A DNA stretch of 64,000 nt from a marine actinobacterium MedAcidi-G3 (lineage in GTDB: Bacteria; Actinomycetota; Acidimicrobiia; Acidimicrobiales; Poriferisodalaceae): assembly GCA_000817105.1 (NCBI GenBank), contig JUEP01000005.1, forward strand, positions 62,001 to 126,000, written 5' to 3'. Positions 56,316 to 64,000 of this stretch are shown in pieces. Numbering within the stretch: the first letter of the stretch is position 1; every line of letters starts with the position of its first letter. The notes beneath the pieces were generated by a model. That model saw only the letters and a list, made by a program, of their open reading frames with translations, was not told the origin of the DNA and searched no databases. The position numbers were made by a program, and so were the translations under genes.

Positions 56316-57443
56316 CTAAGCACTTCGGACTTTCGTGTTCTTTTTGGTTTCTGGCCCAGTTCTTGGACGAAGCAAAAAGAAAAGCAAAATAGCCACACCG
56401 GCCAAAGCAAACGGGAGCACGGCATCTCCACTGCCCGTCAAAGTCGGAACCAGCGCGACACCGGAAAGCAACGCTGTCCAAGCCCACAAAAGCAAAACTG
56501 TTCGTCTATGGCCATGCCCCATTCTCAACAAACGATGATGCAAGTGGTCTTTATCTGCAGTCGCAATGCCCTCCCTGCGGTAAGCGCGCCGGACAACAGC
56601 CAGGGCTACATCAATTAGTGGGACGCCAAGAATCAAGAAAGGAATTGCTATAGGGGCGAAGAAGAAATAGACCTGGCCGCTGAACTGGTCAACAACTCTG
56701 CCCCCGACAGTCATTGTCGCTGATGCCATCAAGAGACCGAGCAGAAGCGCACCTCCATCGCCCATAAAAATTCGAGCGGGATGAAAGTTGTGAGGCAGAA
56801 ACCCTAGACAAATTCCCAGCGTCACTAATGCAAGCAGAGGTCCAAGATTAGTGTCACTGATAAGGCCAGCATTCTGCAATTCCCCGCTGTAGAAATAGAA
56901 AGCTCCAGCCGCAATAGCGACGGTACCGGCGGCTAGTCCATCCAATCCATCTATCAAGTTGACGGAATTAGCGACGACCACAACCAGAAGGACCGTTATC
57001 AAAGTGGCCCAATCAGCCGAAAGGACCACCAGTTGCCCAAAAGGAACTCTGAAGTAAAAGAGTGTGACTCCCAAGACGGCTAGCAGGCTGCCGGATAGGA
57101 CCTGTCCAGCCACCTTCGCTGGAGCTGAGAGCTCTCTAAGGTCATCGACTGCACCAATAGAAAACATTACCGTCGCCGCAACAACTACAGCTAGAGCTTC
57201 AGACGAGCCAGCGAACACCTGAGTAAAGCCGGGTAACCGACTAGCTAGAACCAAGGCTGCCAAGAAACCCACAAACATGGCTGCCCCACCGCCAGTAACT
57301 GTCGGGCGTTGATGAACGCGCCGGTCATCCGGCTCGACAACCGCTCCTAATCTGGGTGCAACTCTGGTCACAACAAACGTGAAGAGGTAGGTCACAACCG
57401 CTGCTGTGCCTAAAACCACGGCATGTTGGAGTGTCCTACTCAC
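56316..57443 (-). CDS. Undecaprenyl-phosphate GlcNAc-1-phosphate transferase-like (WecA/MraY family)
   Basis: VVEPDDRRVHQRPTVTGGGAAMFVGF, NSVNLIDGLDGLAAGT, FLPHNFHPARIFMGDGGALLLGLLMA, DKDHLHHRLLRMGHGHR. Confidence 0.92.
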   Translation of the reverse strand: MSRTLQHAVVLGTAAVVTYLFTFVVTRVAPRLGAVVEPDDRRVHQRPTVTGGGAAMFVGFLAALVLASRLPGFTQVFAGSSEALAVVVAATVMFSIGAVDDLRELSAPAKVAGQVLSGSLLAVLGVTLFYFRVPFGQLVVLSADWATLITVLLVVVVANSVNLIDGLDGLAAGTVAIAAGAFYFYSGELQNAGLISDTNLGPLLALVTLGICLGFLPHNFHPARIFMGDGGALLLGLLMASATMTVGGRVVDQFSGQVYFFFAPIAIPFLILGVPLIDVALAVVRRAYRREGIATADKDHLHHRLLRMGHGHRRTVLLLWAWTALLSGVALVPTLTGSGDAVLPFALAGVAILLFFLLRPRTGPETKKNTKVRSA

Positions 57444-57565
57444 GGAAATGCCCTACTCACCAAGCCCAAAAGGCTCACGTTACGACTTTTAAATCTAGTC
57501 CCAGCCTAGTTACCAGTGATTGAGATTTGATGGAGGCTGCTTAGCTATCGCAGCTATGACTTTGC

Positions 57566-58825
57566 TTATTCTGGGTAAGGCGGATATTGAGCACACAACT
57601 CAGCAACTTCCTTAGCTATTGCGTTCACGGCGGCTTCATCATCTCGTTGCCGCAGGATTCTCGCTGTAAAATCAGCAATCTTGGTCATTTCGTTGATGCC
57701 CATTCCTTGCGTAGTAACCGACGCGACCCCCATGCGCACGCCGCTGGTCACAAACGGGGAACGCGGGTCGTCAGGGATTGTGTTCCGGTTTAGCGTCACT
57801 CCGCCTTGGTCCAGCACTTCCTGTGCTTCTTTACCCGTCAAGTCTTCGTCAAAAGCGCGCAAATCGAGCAACAATAAGTGATTGTCAGTCCCCCCCGAAA
57901 CCAATCTGAACCCATGGCTTGCAAGCGCATCCGCCAGCGCACCCGCATTATCAACTATTTGCTTAGCGTAAGCTGCGAAGTTTTCGTCCATCGCTTCTCG
58001 AAACCCAATTGCCTTAGCGGCGATTACGTGTTCTAAAGGGCCACCTTGATTCCCAGGAAACACGGCGCTATCAACCTTTTTCGCAAGGGCTTCAGTCGAA
58101 AGGATGCAACCACCTCTTGGACCCCGCAGCGTCTTATGAGTGGTGAAAGTTACTACGTCTGCATAGGGAACAGGGTTCGGATGTTGACCACCCGCTATCA
58201 GCCCAGCAATATGCGCTGCATCGAACATGAAGTAGGCGCCTATTTCATCGCAGACTTTGCGGAAAGGTTCAGGGTCTATTCGCCGAGGGTAAGCCGTTGC
58301 ACCAGCAACAATAAGCTTCGGTCTTTCAGCAATGGCTATCGAACGCATTTCTTCGTAATCAATGCGCTCGTCTACGCCAGTGAGACCATAGGAAATAAAA
58401 TTATAGAAACGTCCACTTGCGTTGACCGGCGAGCCATGGGTTAGATGGCCTCCATGGTCAAGACTCATGCCCATCACAGTGTCTCCAACGTCAAGAAGCG
58501 CCATATACACAGCTGCGTTAGCTTGCGAACCTGAGTGCGGTTGAACATTCGCATGTTCTGCGCCAAACAATTCCTTAGCTCGGTCAATCGCTAGTTGCTC
58601 TACTACGTCTACTTTCGCATTACCTCCGTAATAACGACGCCGCGGATAACCCTCACTGTATTTATTTGTAAAGACGCTGCCTGTCGCTTTCATCACAGCT
58701 GGAGAAGCAAAGTTCTCCGACGCGATTAATTGCAAACTTGTCTCTTGGCGTTTTTTCTCTTCAGAGATCAGTTCTTCAATCTCAGTGTCAGGTCCTACGG
58801 TCCATACGTTGTTCAGGTTCGTCAT
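57566..58825 (-). CDS. glyA: Serine hydroxymethyltransferase
   Basis: [62 protein letters not shown] extends to 58909; [13 protein letters not shown] preferred start. Confidence 0.95.
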   Translation of the reverse strand: MTNLNNVWTVGPDTEIEELISEEKKRQETSLQLIASENFASPAVMKATGSVFTNKYSEGYPRRRYYGGNAKVDVVEQLAIDRAKELFGAEHANVQPHSGSQANAAVYMALLDVGDTVMGMSLDHGGHLTHGSPVNASGRFYNFISYGLTGVDERIDYEEMRSIAIAERPKLIVAGATAYPRRIDPEPFRKVCDEIGAYFMFDAAHIAGLIAGGQHPNPVPYADVVTFTTHKTLRGPRGGCILSTEALAKKVDSAVFPGNQGGPLEHVIAAKAIGFREAMDENFAAYAKQIVDNAGALADALASHGFRLVSGGTDNHLLLLDLRAFDEDLTGKEAQEVLDQGGVTLNRNTIPDDPRSPFVTSGVRMGVASVTTQGMGINEMTKIADFTARILRQRDDEAAVNAIAKEVAELCAQYPPYPE

Positions 58826-58923
58826 GAGTAGAGGCCTTTCGCGATTGACGCGGGACATGCTGACACAGCATGCCTGAAAATTGAGCTTCACACTCGCTTT
58901 CGAGACCAAGCTCAGTCCGGAGC

Positions 58924-59439
58924 CTAAAGAGCGTCTAACTTTTCTACACGTCCTTGATGTCGCCCACCCTCGAAGGAGGCACCGAGGTATGCATCCACGA
59001 TGTCTAGAGCCGCTTGTTCCCCAACTATTCGCGCTCCAATCCCAATGACATTTGCATCATTGTGCTCGCGGCTTAAACAAGCAGTTGTCGTGTCGTGAAC
59101 GGTCGCTGCCCGAATACCAGGCACTTTTCCAGCTGCCATAACAATTCCAATTCCGCTGCCACACACCACAACGCCGCACTCAGCATCGCCATTGATCACA
59201 GCCAAACCGACGGCAGCTCCATAGTCAGGGTAATCAACCCGTGACTCATCATGAGTACCGCAGTCAACTACTTCGTGCGCTTGGCGTAATAGATGCTGAA
59301 TGATTACCTGTTTAAGCGCAAATCCTGCGTGATCGGCTCCAAGAGCGATAACAGACACGTTGCCCTTTCTTTGGGTTGACTCGGCTATCTTCCCACGCAG
59401 ATCTTCACTCGTCGCGGCTAATGCATCTTCCAAAGCCAT
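58924..59439 (-). CDS. rpiB: Ribose 5-phosphate isomerase B
   Basis: [68 protein letters not shown]. Confidence 0.93.
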   Translation of the reverse strand: MALEDALAATSEDLRGKIAESTQRKGNVSVIALGADHAGFALKQVIIQHLLRQAHEVVDCGTHDESRVDYPDYGAAVGLAVINGDAECGVVVCGSGIGIVMAAGKVPGIRAATVHDTTTACLSREHNDANVIGIGARIVGEQAALDIVDAYLGASFEGGRHQGRVEKLDAL

Positions 59440-59446
59440 GTTGAGG

Positions 59447-60958
59447 CTATAAAAGCTGGTTTACGTCGACCGCACCCTCTCGGAGCACCACCAAAGACTC
59501 TCCTGTGGTATCAACCACCGTTGACGCCAAACCCCCTTCGGAAACTCCTGGTATGACATAAGCAGCTTCGATAGCGAGTGTTGCCGCCGCGTCTTCTGCT
59601 CCTACGAGGGTTTCTACTCCGTGTAAGTTTGCGCTGGATCCAGTTACCGGTCCGACATCATCGATAAGAAGACGAAGCCATCCGGGTTCAGGGCATCTCA
59701 CCCCAATAGTATTTCCACCGGTTACCGGATCTACCCCAGAGATTCGCTCTGCCACAAGGGTCAGGGCCCCAGGCCAGTGGGTCGCAACAAGCTTTCTCAC
59801 CTCGTCATTGAGATGAATCATTTGTGCCGCCTGTTCAATGCCACTCACCAAAACCGGAACAGGTTGGTCTGAGGGGCGGGCCTTAGCTTTGTATGAACTC
59901 TCAACAGCCGAGACGTTGTTGTATTTTGCCAGAAGCCCAGGAAGAGTATCTGTTGGTGCAACGACTAATAATCCTCGTTGCAACGCATCAAAGGCTGCTC
60001 GAACGTGCAATTCCTCAACATCATCCAGAGGACGTCGAGCCGTAACAAATCGTTGCTTTCCTGACATATCAAGATTGATTTCCACCTCGCAGTACCCCCT
60101 GGCGATCAAGAGACTCTGCAATCGGATGCCTTGCTCGGAACCGCATTCAAGAATGAGCCAGCCACCAGGGCGTAGCCAATTTCTTCCTTCTCGGACCAAC
60201 AGATCTAAGTGACGAAAACCATCCTCTCCCCCCATGAGTGCATCTACAGGTTCCCAGTCAGCAACAACAGCAGGAAGTTGGTCGTTCGACGAAACGTACG
60301 GGGGGTTAGAAATCAACATATGAAGTTGCCCTTTAAGTCCTGCTGGCAACGCCTCGAGCCAATCACCCGCATGTAATTGAACTCTTGCCGCTGCACGTCC
60401 TAAACCCGCAAGGTTAGATCTGGCTAAAGCGAGGGCTTCTTGAGATATGTCAGTGGCATGGACGTGTGCATCCAAAACTTCTTGAGCTATCGATAAAGCA
60501 ATCGCACCAGTTCCAGTTCCTAAGTCCGCAACGATTGACGGTTTTCCGTCAACATTTTTGTTCTTTGAAGTCAGTATCTCGATCGCTTGACCAACAACTT
60601 CTTCGGTCTCAGGCCTAGGAATTAACGCCCTTCGGTCTACTGCAAGATCTAGATAACGAAATTGCCAACTACCAATCACGTATTGCAATGGCTCCCCGAG
60701 AACTCTCCTTGCCGTTAAGGAATCTGTTCGGACGACCGTTCGTCGATTCATCAACTGGCCTTCCTCCGCTGGGAACTGGCCAATATCGATGCCCGTAGTT
60801 TCCTCCAAAATTCGGCGGGCGCTCAATTCTGCGTCGTCAACATGAGCGGCTCGAAGTCTTGCCAGAACTTCCCTATGCAACTGCGCAAGTGTCAGAGTGC
60901 TATCGGAACTATCTTCCAGTTTCGCCATTTCCAGCCTCAAGCTGCTGCGCACGTTCAT
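59447..60958 (-). CDS. Fused release-factor glutamine methyltransferase (PrmC/HemK) and threonylcarbamoyl-AMP synthase (TsaC/Sua5/YrdC)
   Basis: Residues ~1-310 PrmC-like (ALIPRPETEEVV, VADLGTGTGAIALSIA, LISNPPYVSS); residues ~310-503 YrdC-like (GLLVVAPTDTLPGLLAKY, GALTLVA, VTGSSANLHG, ASTVVDTT). One uninterrupted 503-aa ORF. Confidence 0.93.
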   Translation of the reverse strand: MNVRSSLRLEMAKLEDSSDSTLTLAQLHREVLARLRAAHVDDAELSARRILEETTGIDIGQFPAEEGQLMNRRTVVRTDSLTARRVLGEPLQYVIGSWQFRYLDLAVDRRALIPRPETEEVVGQAIEILTSKNKNVDGKPSIVADLGTGTGAIALSIAQEVLDAHVHATDISQEALALARSNLAGLGRAAARVQLHAGDWLEALPAGLKGQLHMLISNPPYVSSNDQLPAVVADWEPVDALMGGEDGFRHLDLLVREGRNWLRPGGWLILECGSEQGIRLQSLLIARGYCEVEINLDMSGKQRFVTARRPLDDVEELHVRAAFDALQRGLLVVAPTDTLPGLLAKYNNVSAVESSYKAKARPSDQPVPVLVSGIEQAAQMIHLNDEVRKLVATHWPGALTLVAERISGVDPVTGGNTIGVRCPEPGWLRLLIDDVGPVTGSSANLHGVETLVGAEDAAATLAIEAAYVIPGVSEGGLASTVVDTTGESLVVLREGAVDVNQLL

Positions 60959-62033
60959 GAAGCATGAGTGGTTTCACTACCTCATCAAGGCCACCCGCTA
61001 GCACGCGTTCTAATTTGTAGAGAGTCAATCCAATGCGATGGTCAGTTACTCGACTCTCCTTAAAATTGTAGGTTCGAATTTTTTCAGCCCGTCCGCCACT
61101 TTTAATTTGATCGCGCTTTTGGGCTGCCTGACTCGAGGCTTGCTCCTCTTGTCGAAGTCTCAAAAGGCGGGCTCGTAAGACCCGCAAGGCTTTAGCTTTA
61201 TTCTGCAGCTGACTTTTTTCATCTTGCATCGATACCACCAGACCGGTCGGCAAGTGAGTCACCCGAACCGCTGAATCAGTTGTGTTTACGGACTGACCAC
61301 CCGGCCCAGATGAGCGATACGTGTCTATCTCCAGGTCATTAGGGTCAATATCTACTTCCACTTCATCTGCTTCTGGTAGCACCGTTACTGCGGCCGAGGA
61401 CGTGTGAACTCGGCCCTGCGATTCTGTTGCTGGAACTCGTTGCACGCGATGCGGGCCACCCTCGTGTTTTAGATGACTCCAAACACCGTCACCCTTTACC
61501 AAAAAAGCAATATCGGTGTAGCCGCCCATGTCACTGAAGTGGCTGCCAAGAACCTCTAAGCCCCAACCCTTGGCATTTAAGTACGAACGATACATTTCGA
61601 AAAGATCGCGAGCCCAGAGATTCGCTTCTTCTCCCCCCTCGGCTCCTCTTATTTCAACGATCACATTACGATCATCGTTTGGGTCGCGAGGTAGTAACAA
61701 AAATCTGAACTTATCTTCGAGGGCTTCAGCTTCCGCCAAGGCCGCTATTTCCATTTCTTTGGCTTCGACTACTTCGTCGCCGCTACTAGCTTCACCGATT
61801 TCCCTAGCAACCGCGGCATCTTCTAAAGCTGTCCTCCACGCGGACCCAACTTCAATCATTTCTGTGAGTTGAGAGTGACGTCGACTTACTTCGATGAAGC
61901 GGTCCCGGTCAGAGGTAACTTGCGGATCCCCAAGCTGAGACTCAACATGAGTCATCTCTTCTTCTAACCCAAGTAAACGATCCAGCACGCTCTCAGGGTA
62001 CCGACGGAGAGGTCGTCCATTCGCGCCAACCAT
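60909..62033 (-). CDS. prfA: Peptide chain release factor 1
   Basis: GGQ motif YRSSGPGGQSVNTTDSAVRVTHLPTGLVV, RVPATESQGRVHTS (PAT tripeptide). ORF extends to 62045. Confidence 0.95.
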   Translation of the reverse strand: MVGANGRPLRRYPESVLDRLLGLEEEMTHVESQLGDPQVTSDRDRFIEVSRRHSQLTEMIEVGSAWRTALEDAAVAREIGEASSGDEVVEAKEMEIAALAEAEALEDKFRFLLLPRDPNDDRNVIVEIRGAEGGEEANLWARDLFEMYRSYLNAKGWGLEVLGSHFSDMGGYTDIAFLVKGDGVWSHLKHEGGPHRVQRVPATESQGRVHTSSAAVTVLPEADEVEVDIDPNDLEIDTYRSSGPGGQSVNTTDSAVRVTHLPTGLVVSMQDEKSQLQNKAKALRVLRARLLRLRQEEQASSQAAQKRDQIKSGGRAEKIRTYNFKESRVTDHRIGLTLYKLERVLAGGLDEVVKPLMLHERAQQLEAGNGETGR

Positions 62034-63006
62034 CTTCGATCTCAATTATCTCAGCTGGATCAATAAGCCGTTCGACTAGGTCTTCCAAAATTTTGTGTGC
62101 GTCGCGTTGAGGAACTGCGATCTTTAATTCAGCGTCGGGGTCGTGTAGGAGTCGAGCGTCCGCAGCAAAAGGCACTAGATCCAGATCGATGCCGACTGCG
62201 GAAACAATAACGGTATCTCGCCCATCTAACGACACACCTTTTGCAACCGCCGGAACCGCCTCTTTCAAGTTCGTTCTTTGGATGGGAGGTGCTGCAGCAG
62301 AAAGCCGCCTCATACCGATCCTTTCGGGCTGAGAGATAAGGTGCGCCCTCAACCACCGTTCAGAACCAAGACGATTCAGCGGGTGAGGTTCGGCGCCTGG
62401 TACGCGGTGTGTCCGCACAACATTGGCTACTTGCTGAATCGCTTGTGCTGTGGGTAGTTCTCCATAAAGGAGCCCGAATGCTTCTCGATCGTGCGCACCT
62501 ACTCCAACATCAATACGATCTCCGTTTTCGCCCGAGACAATTCTTGCGACTTCGAGGCCCTCAACTTCCCCGACGGTCACACCGTGTTCGAAGATCACAT
62601 CAAGACCTGACTCTTCTAGCGTTGCGATCAGCTCGGCTGCACCTGCGGATTTTGTTTCAGCTAGCGGTTCAGCAGGCGTAGCCTCCTTTACTTGATCGTC
62701 TTCAATTTCGAGAACTGTGATTGGCCCAGAAAACAAAGAAGCGCGGCGCGCCAAAACGCCTCCGGCTCCCGTGGTGAATAAATGGATTTCATCACCGGTT
62801 GAACGAGCTGACGAAGCTAACGCTCCACCTAGGGCGCGATTATGGCGTTCCTCGGCGAGCACAGCCACGCTGCCGTCGCTCAGCTTCGCTGATGCGCCGT
62901 CGTCGGTTCCCAGGAGTTCTTTGACCGACAACTCCAAGTGAGCACTCACGATTGAGCGGAGCTTCATCGCGTGTAATTGACGGCGGCGTTCCGGATCTAG
63001 CGCCAC
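61993..63006 (-). CDS. Conserved hypothetical protein between rpmE and prfA
   Basis: 337-aa ORF on the operon strand overlapping prfA; contains HPLNRLGSERWLRAHLI; family not recognised. Confidence 0.65.
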   Translation of the reverse strand: MALDPERRRQLHAMKLRSIVSAHLELSVKELLGTDDGASAKLSDGSVAVLAEERHNRALGGALASSARSTGDEIHLFTTGAGGVLARRASLFSGPITVLEIEDDQVKEATPAEPLAETKSAGAAELIATLEESGLDVIFEHGVTVGEVEGLEVARIVSGENGDRIDVGVGAHDREAFGLLYGELPTAQAIQQVANVVRTHRVPGAEPHPLNRLGSERWLRAHLISQPERIGMRRLSAAAPPIQRTNLKEAVPAVAKGVSLDGRDTVIVSAVGIDLDLVPFAADARLLHDPDAELKIAVPQRDAHKILEDLVERLIDPAEIIEIEDGWREWTTSPSVP

Positions 63007-63014
63007 TAGTCGAC

Positions 63015-63296
63015 TTATTCTTCGGCCTCGTCAGAGTTCTGTTCTGAACCACGACGACGCCCATAGCGCCGTTCGAATCTTTCTACTCGTCCAGCGGTAT
63101 CCACGATCTTCATTTGTCCTGTAAAGAATGGATGACTGGCGCTCGACAGCTCGACCGTGACAAGCGGGTACTCGGTACCATCCTCCCAAACAACCGTGTC
63201 ACTTGTTTCTACTGTTGATTGGGTGATGAAGGAAAACTCAGCACCAGCGTCGCGAAATACGACCGGTCGGTAATTGGGGTGGATATCACTTTTCAT
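63015..63296 (-). CDS. rpmE: 50S ribosomal protein L31, cysteine-free (type B-like)
   Basis: [32 protein letters not shown]...[39 protein letters not shown]; no Cys residues. Confidence 0.9.
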   Translation of the reverse strand: MKSDIHPNYRPVVFRDAGAEFSFITQSTVETSDTVVWEDGTEYPLVTVELSSASHPFFTGQMKIVDTAGRVERFERRYGRRRGSEQNSDEAEE

Positions 63297-63375
63297 GATG
63301 GAACCATTCTGGCGGATACTTCGACGAATCGCACACCGTAGGACACAATTCCCTGCCATCTCTTTCTAATGATGT

Positions 63376-64000
63376 CTAGCCGTCTCTCGATACTGCCAAT
63401 TGGGCAAGGATTTGTTGATTGGAGCTGGTCGCATTTATTTGCTCCAATACCCAGTCAATCGCTGAACCCGGTTCCTGGTCTTCGATTGCGATTAGAGCAT
63501 CTGCAAGGGCCTGTCCAGCTAAGGCCCGGTCATCACCTTTCAGCCGGTGGAGTTCACGTGTGCAAGATGCAACCAAATCGATGGCGGGATACACCCGTCG
63601 ATCAGCGGCTCTCCGATCGAGCCGCACTAAAGAGTTAGCTGTTCCTTGCAGTGATTCAAGGATCATTTCATCCAAGTGCCAACCAGTTTCGACAGCGGCA
63701 GTGGCCATAACTGTTAACGATCCGCCTTCTTCCAGAGCTCGGGCGGCGCCGAAGAAACGTTTCGGGGGATATAACGCTCCCGCTGCCACCCCTTCAACCA
63801 GTACTTTGCCATTACCAGGCGCTGCCATGTTGTATGCCCTTGCTAGTCGGCTAAGGCCATCAACAAGAATTACGACGTCTAAGCCGCCTTCCACCATTCT
63901 TTTCGCACGTTCTAAGGTCAGTTCTGCTACTTGGATATGCTCTTCGGCTGGCCTATCGAAGGTTGACGCCAAGACTTCACCTTCAACTACATCTGCAATC
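63376..64000 (-). CDS. rho: Transcription termination factor Rho, C-terminal part (5' end beyond window)
   Basis: VVEGEVLASTFDRPAEEHIQVAELTLERAKRMVEGGLDVVILVDGLSRLARAYN...GALYPPKRFFGAARALEEGGSLTVMATA; open at right edge. Confidence 0.93.
   Translation of the reverse strand, partial: IADVVEGEVLASTFDRPAEEHIQVAELTLERAKRMVEGGLDVVILVDGLSRLARAYNMAAPGNGKVLVEGVAAGALYPPKRFFGAARALEEGGSLTVMATAAVETGWHLDEMILESLQGTANSLVRLDRRAADRRVYPAIDLVASCTRELHRLKGDDRALAGQALADALIAIEDQEPGSAIDWVLEQINATSSNQQILAQLAVSRDG

Noticed and set aside
58826-58923. Glycine or THF riboswitch upstream of glyA
   Set aside because: The gap is short and carries only one small hairpin; I could not match either consensus.
60909-60958. prfA/prmC overlap as programmed frameshifting
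   Set aside because: Alternative downstream ATG (about 60928) still leaves a modest ordinary overlap; no slippery site evident.

Overview
This is a compact, gene-dense bacterial chromosome segment that looks actinobacterial, possibly a streamlined Acidimicrobiia-like lineage (inference from gene content and order). No phage, IS element, CRISPR array or rRNA was seen. From left to right it holds: a partial acyl-CoA synthetase, tRNA-Glu(CTC), two LivH/LivM branched-chain amino acid permease pairs with one LivF/LivG ATPase pair, tRNA-Gln(CTG) and gltX. Next comes a large amino-acid biosynthesis block (cimA, leuB, greA, leuCD, serA, aminotransferase, serC, ilvC-ilvN-ilvB), a PQQ-dependent sugar-dehydrogenase-like protein, gatB-gatA-gatC with a ferredoxin, a PASTA-domain pseudokinase, ligA, mnmA-cysteine desulfurase, meaB and murA. 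After assorted metabolic genes come glpX, hisI, the full ATP synthase operon, a wecA-like gene, glyA, rpiB, a fused prmC-tsaC gene, prfA, rpmE and a partial rho. The best non-coding finds are two putative transcription attenuators. One lies upstream of leuB-cimA, with a leader peptide MEGVRENLNAIIIIS* (four consecutive Ile codons), a hairpin overlapping its stop codon and a GC-rich terminator-like hairpin. The other lies upstream of ilvB and has the same layout. Other notable items are two degenerate kinase-fold proteins, the prmC-tsaC fusion, a cysteine-free L31 in the rho-prfA neighbourhood, an extended LivM and a divergent Rho.
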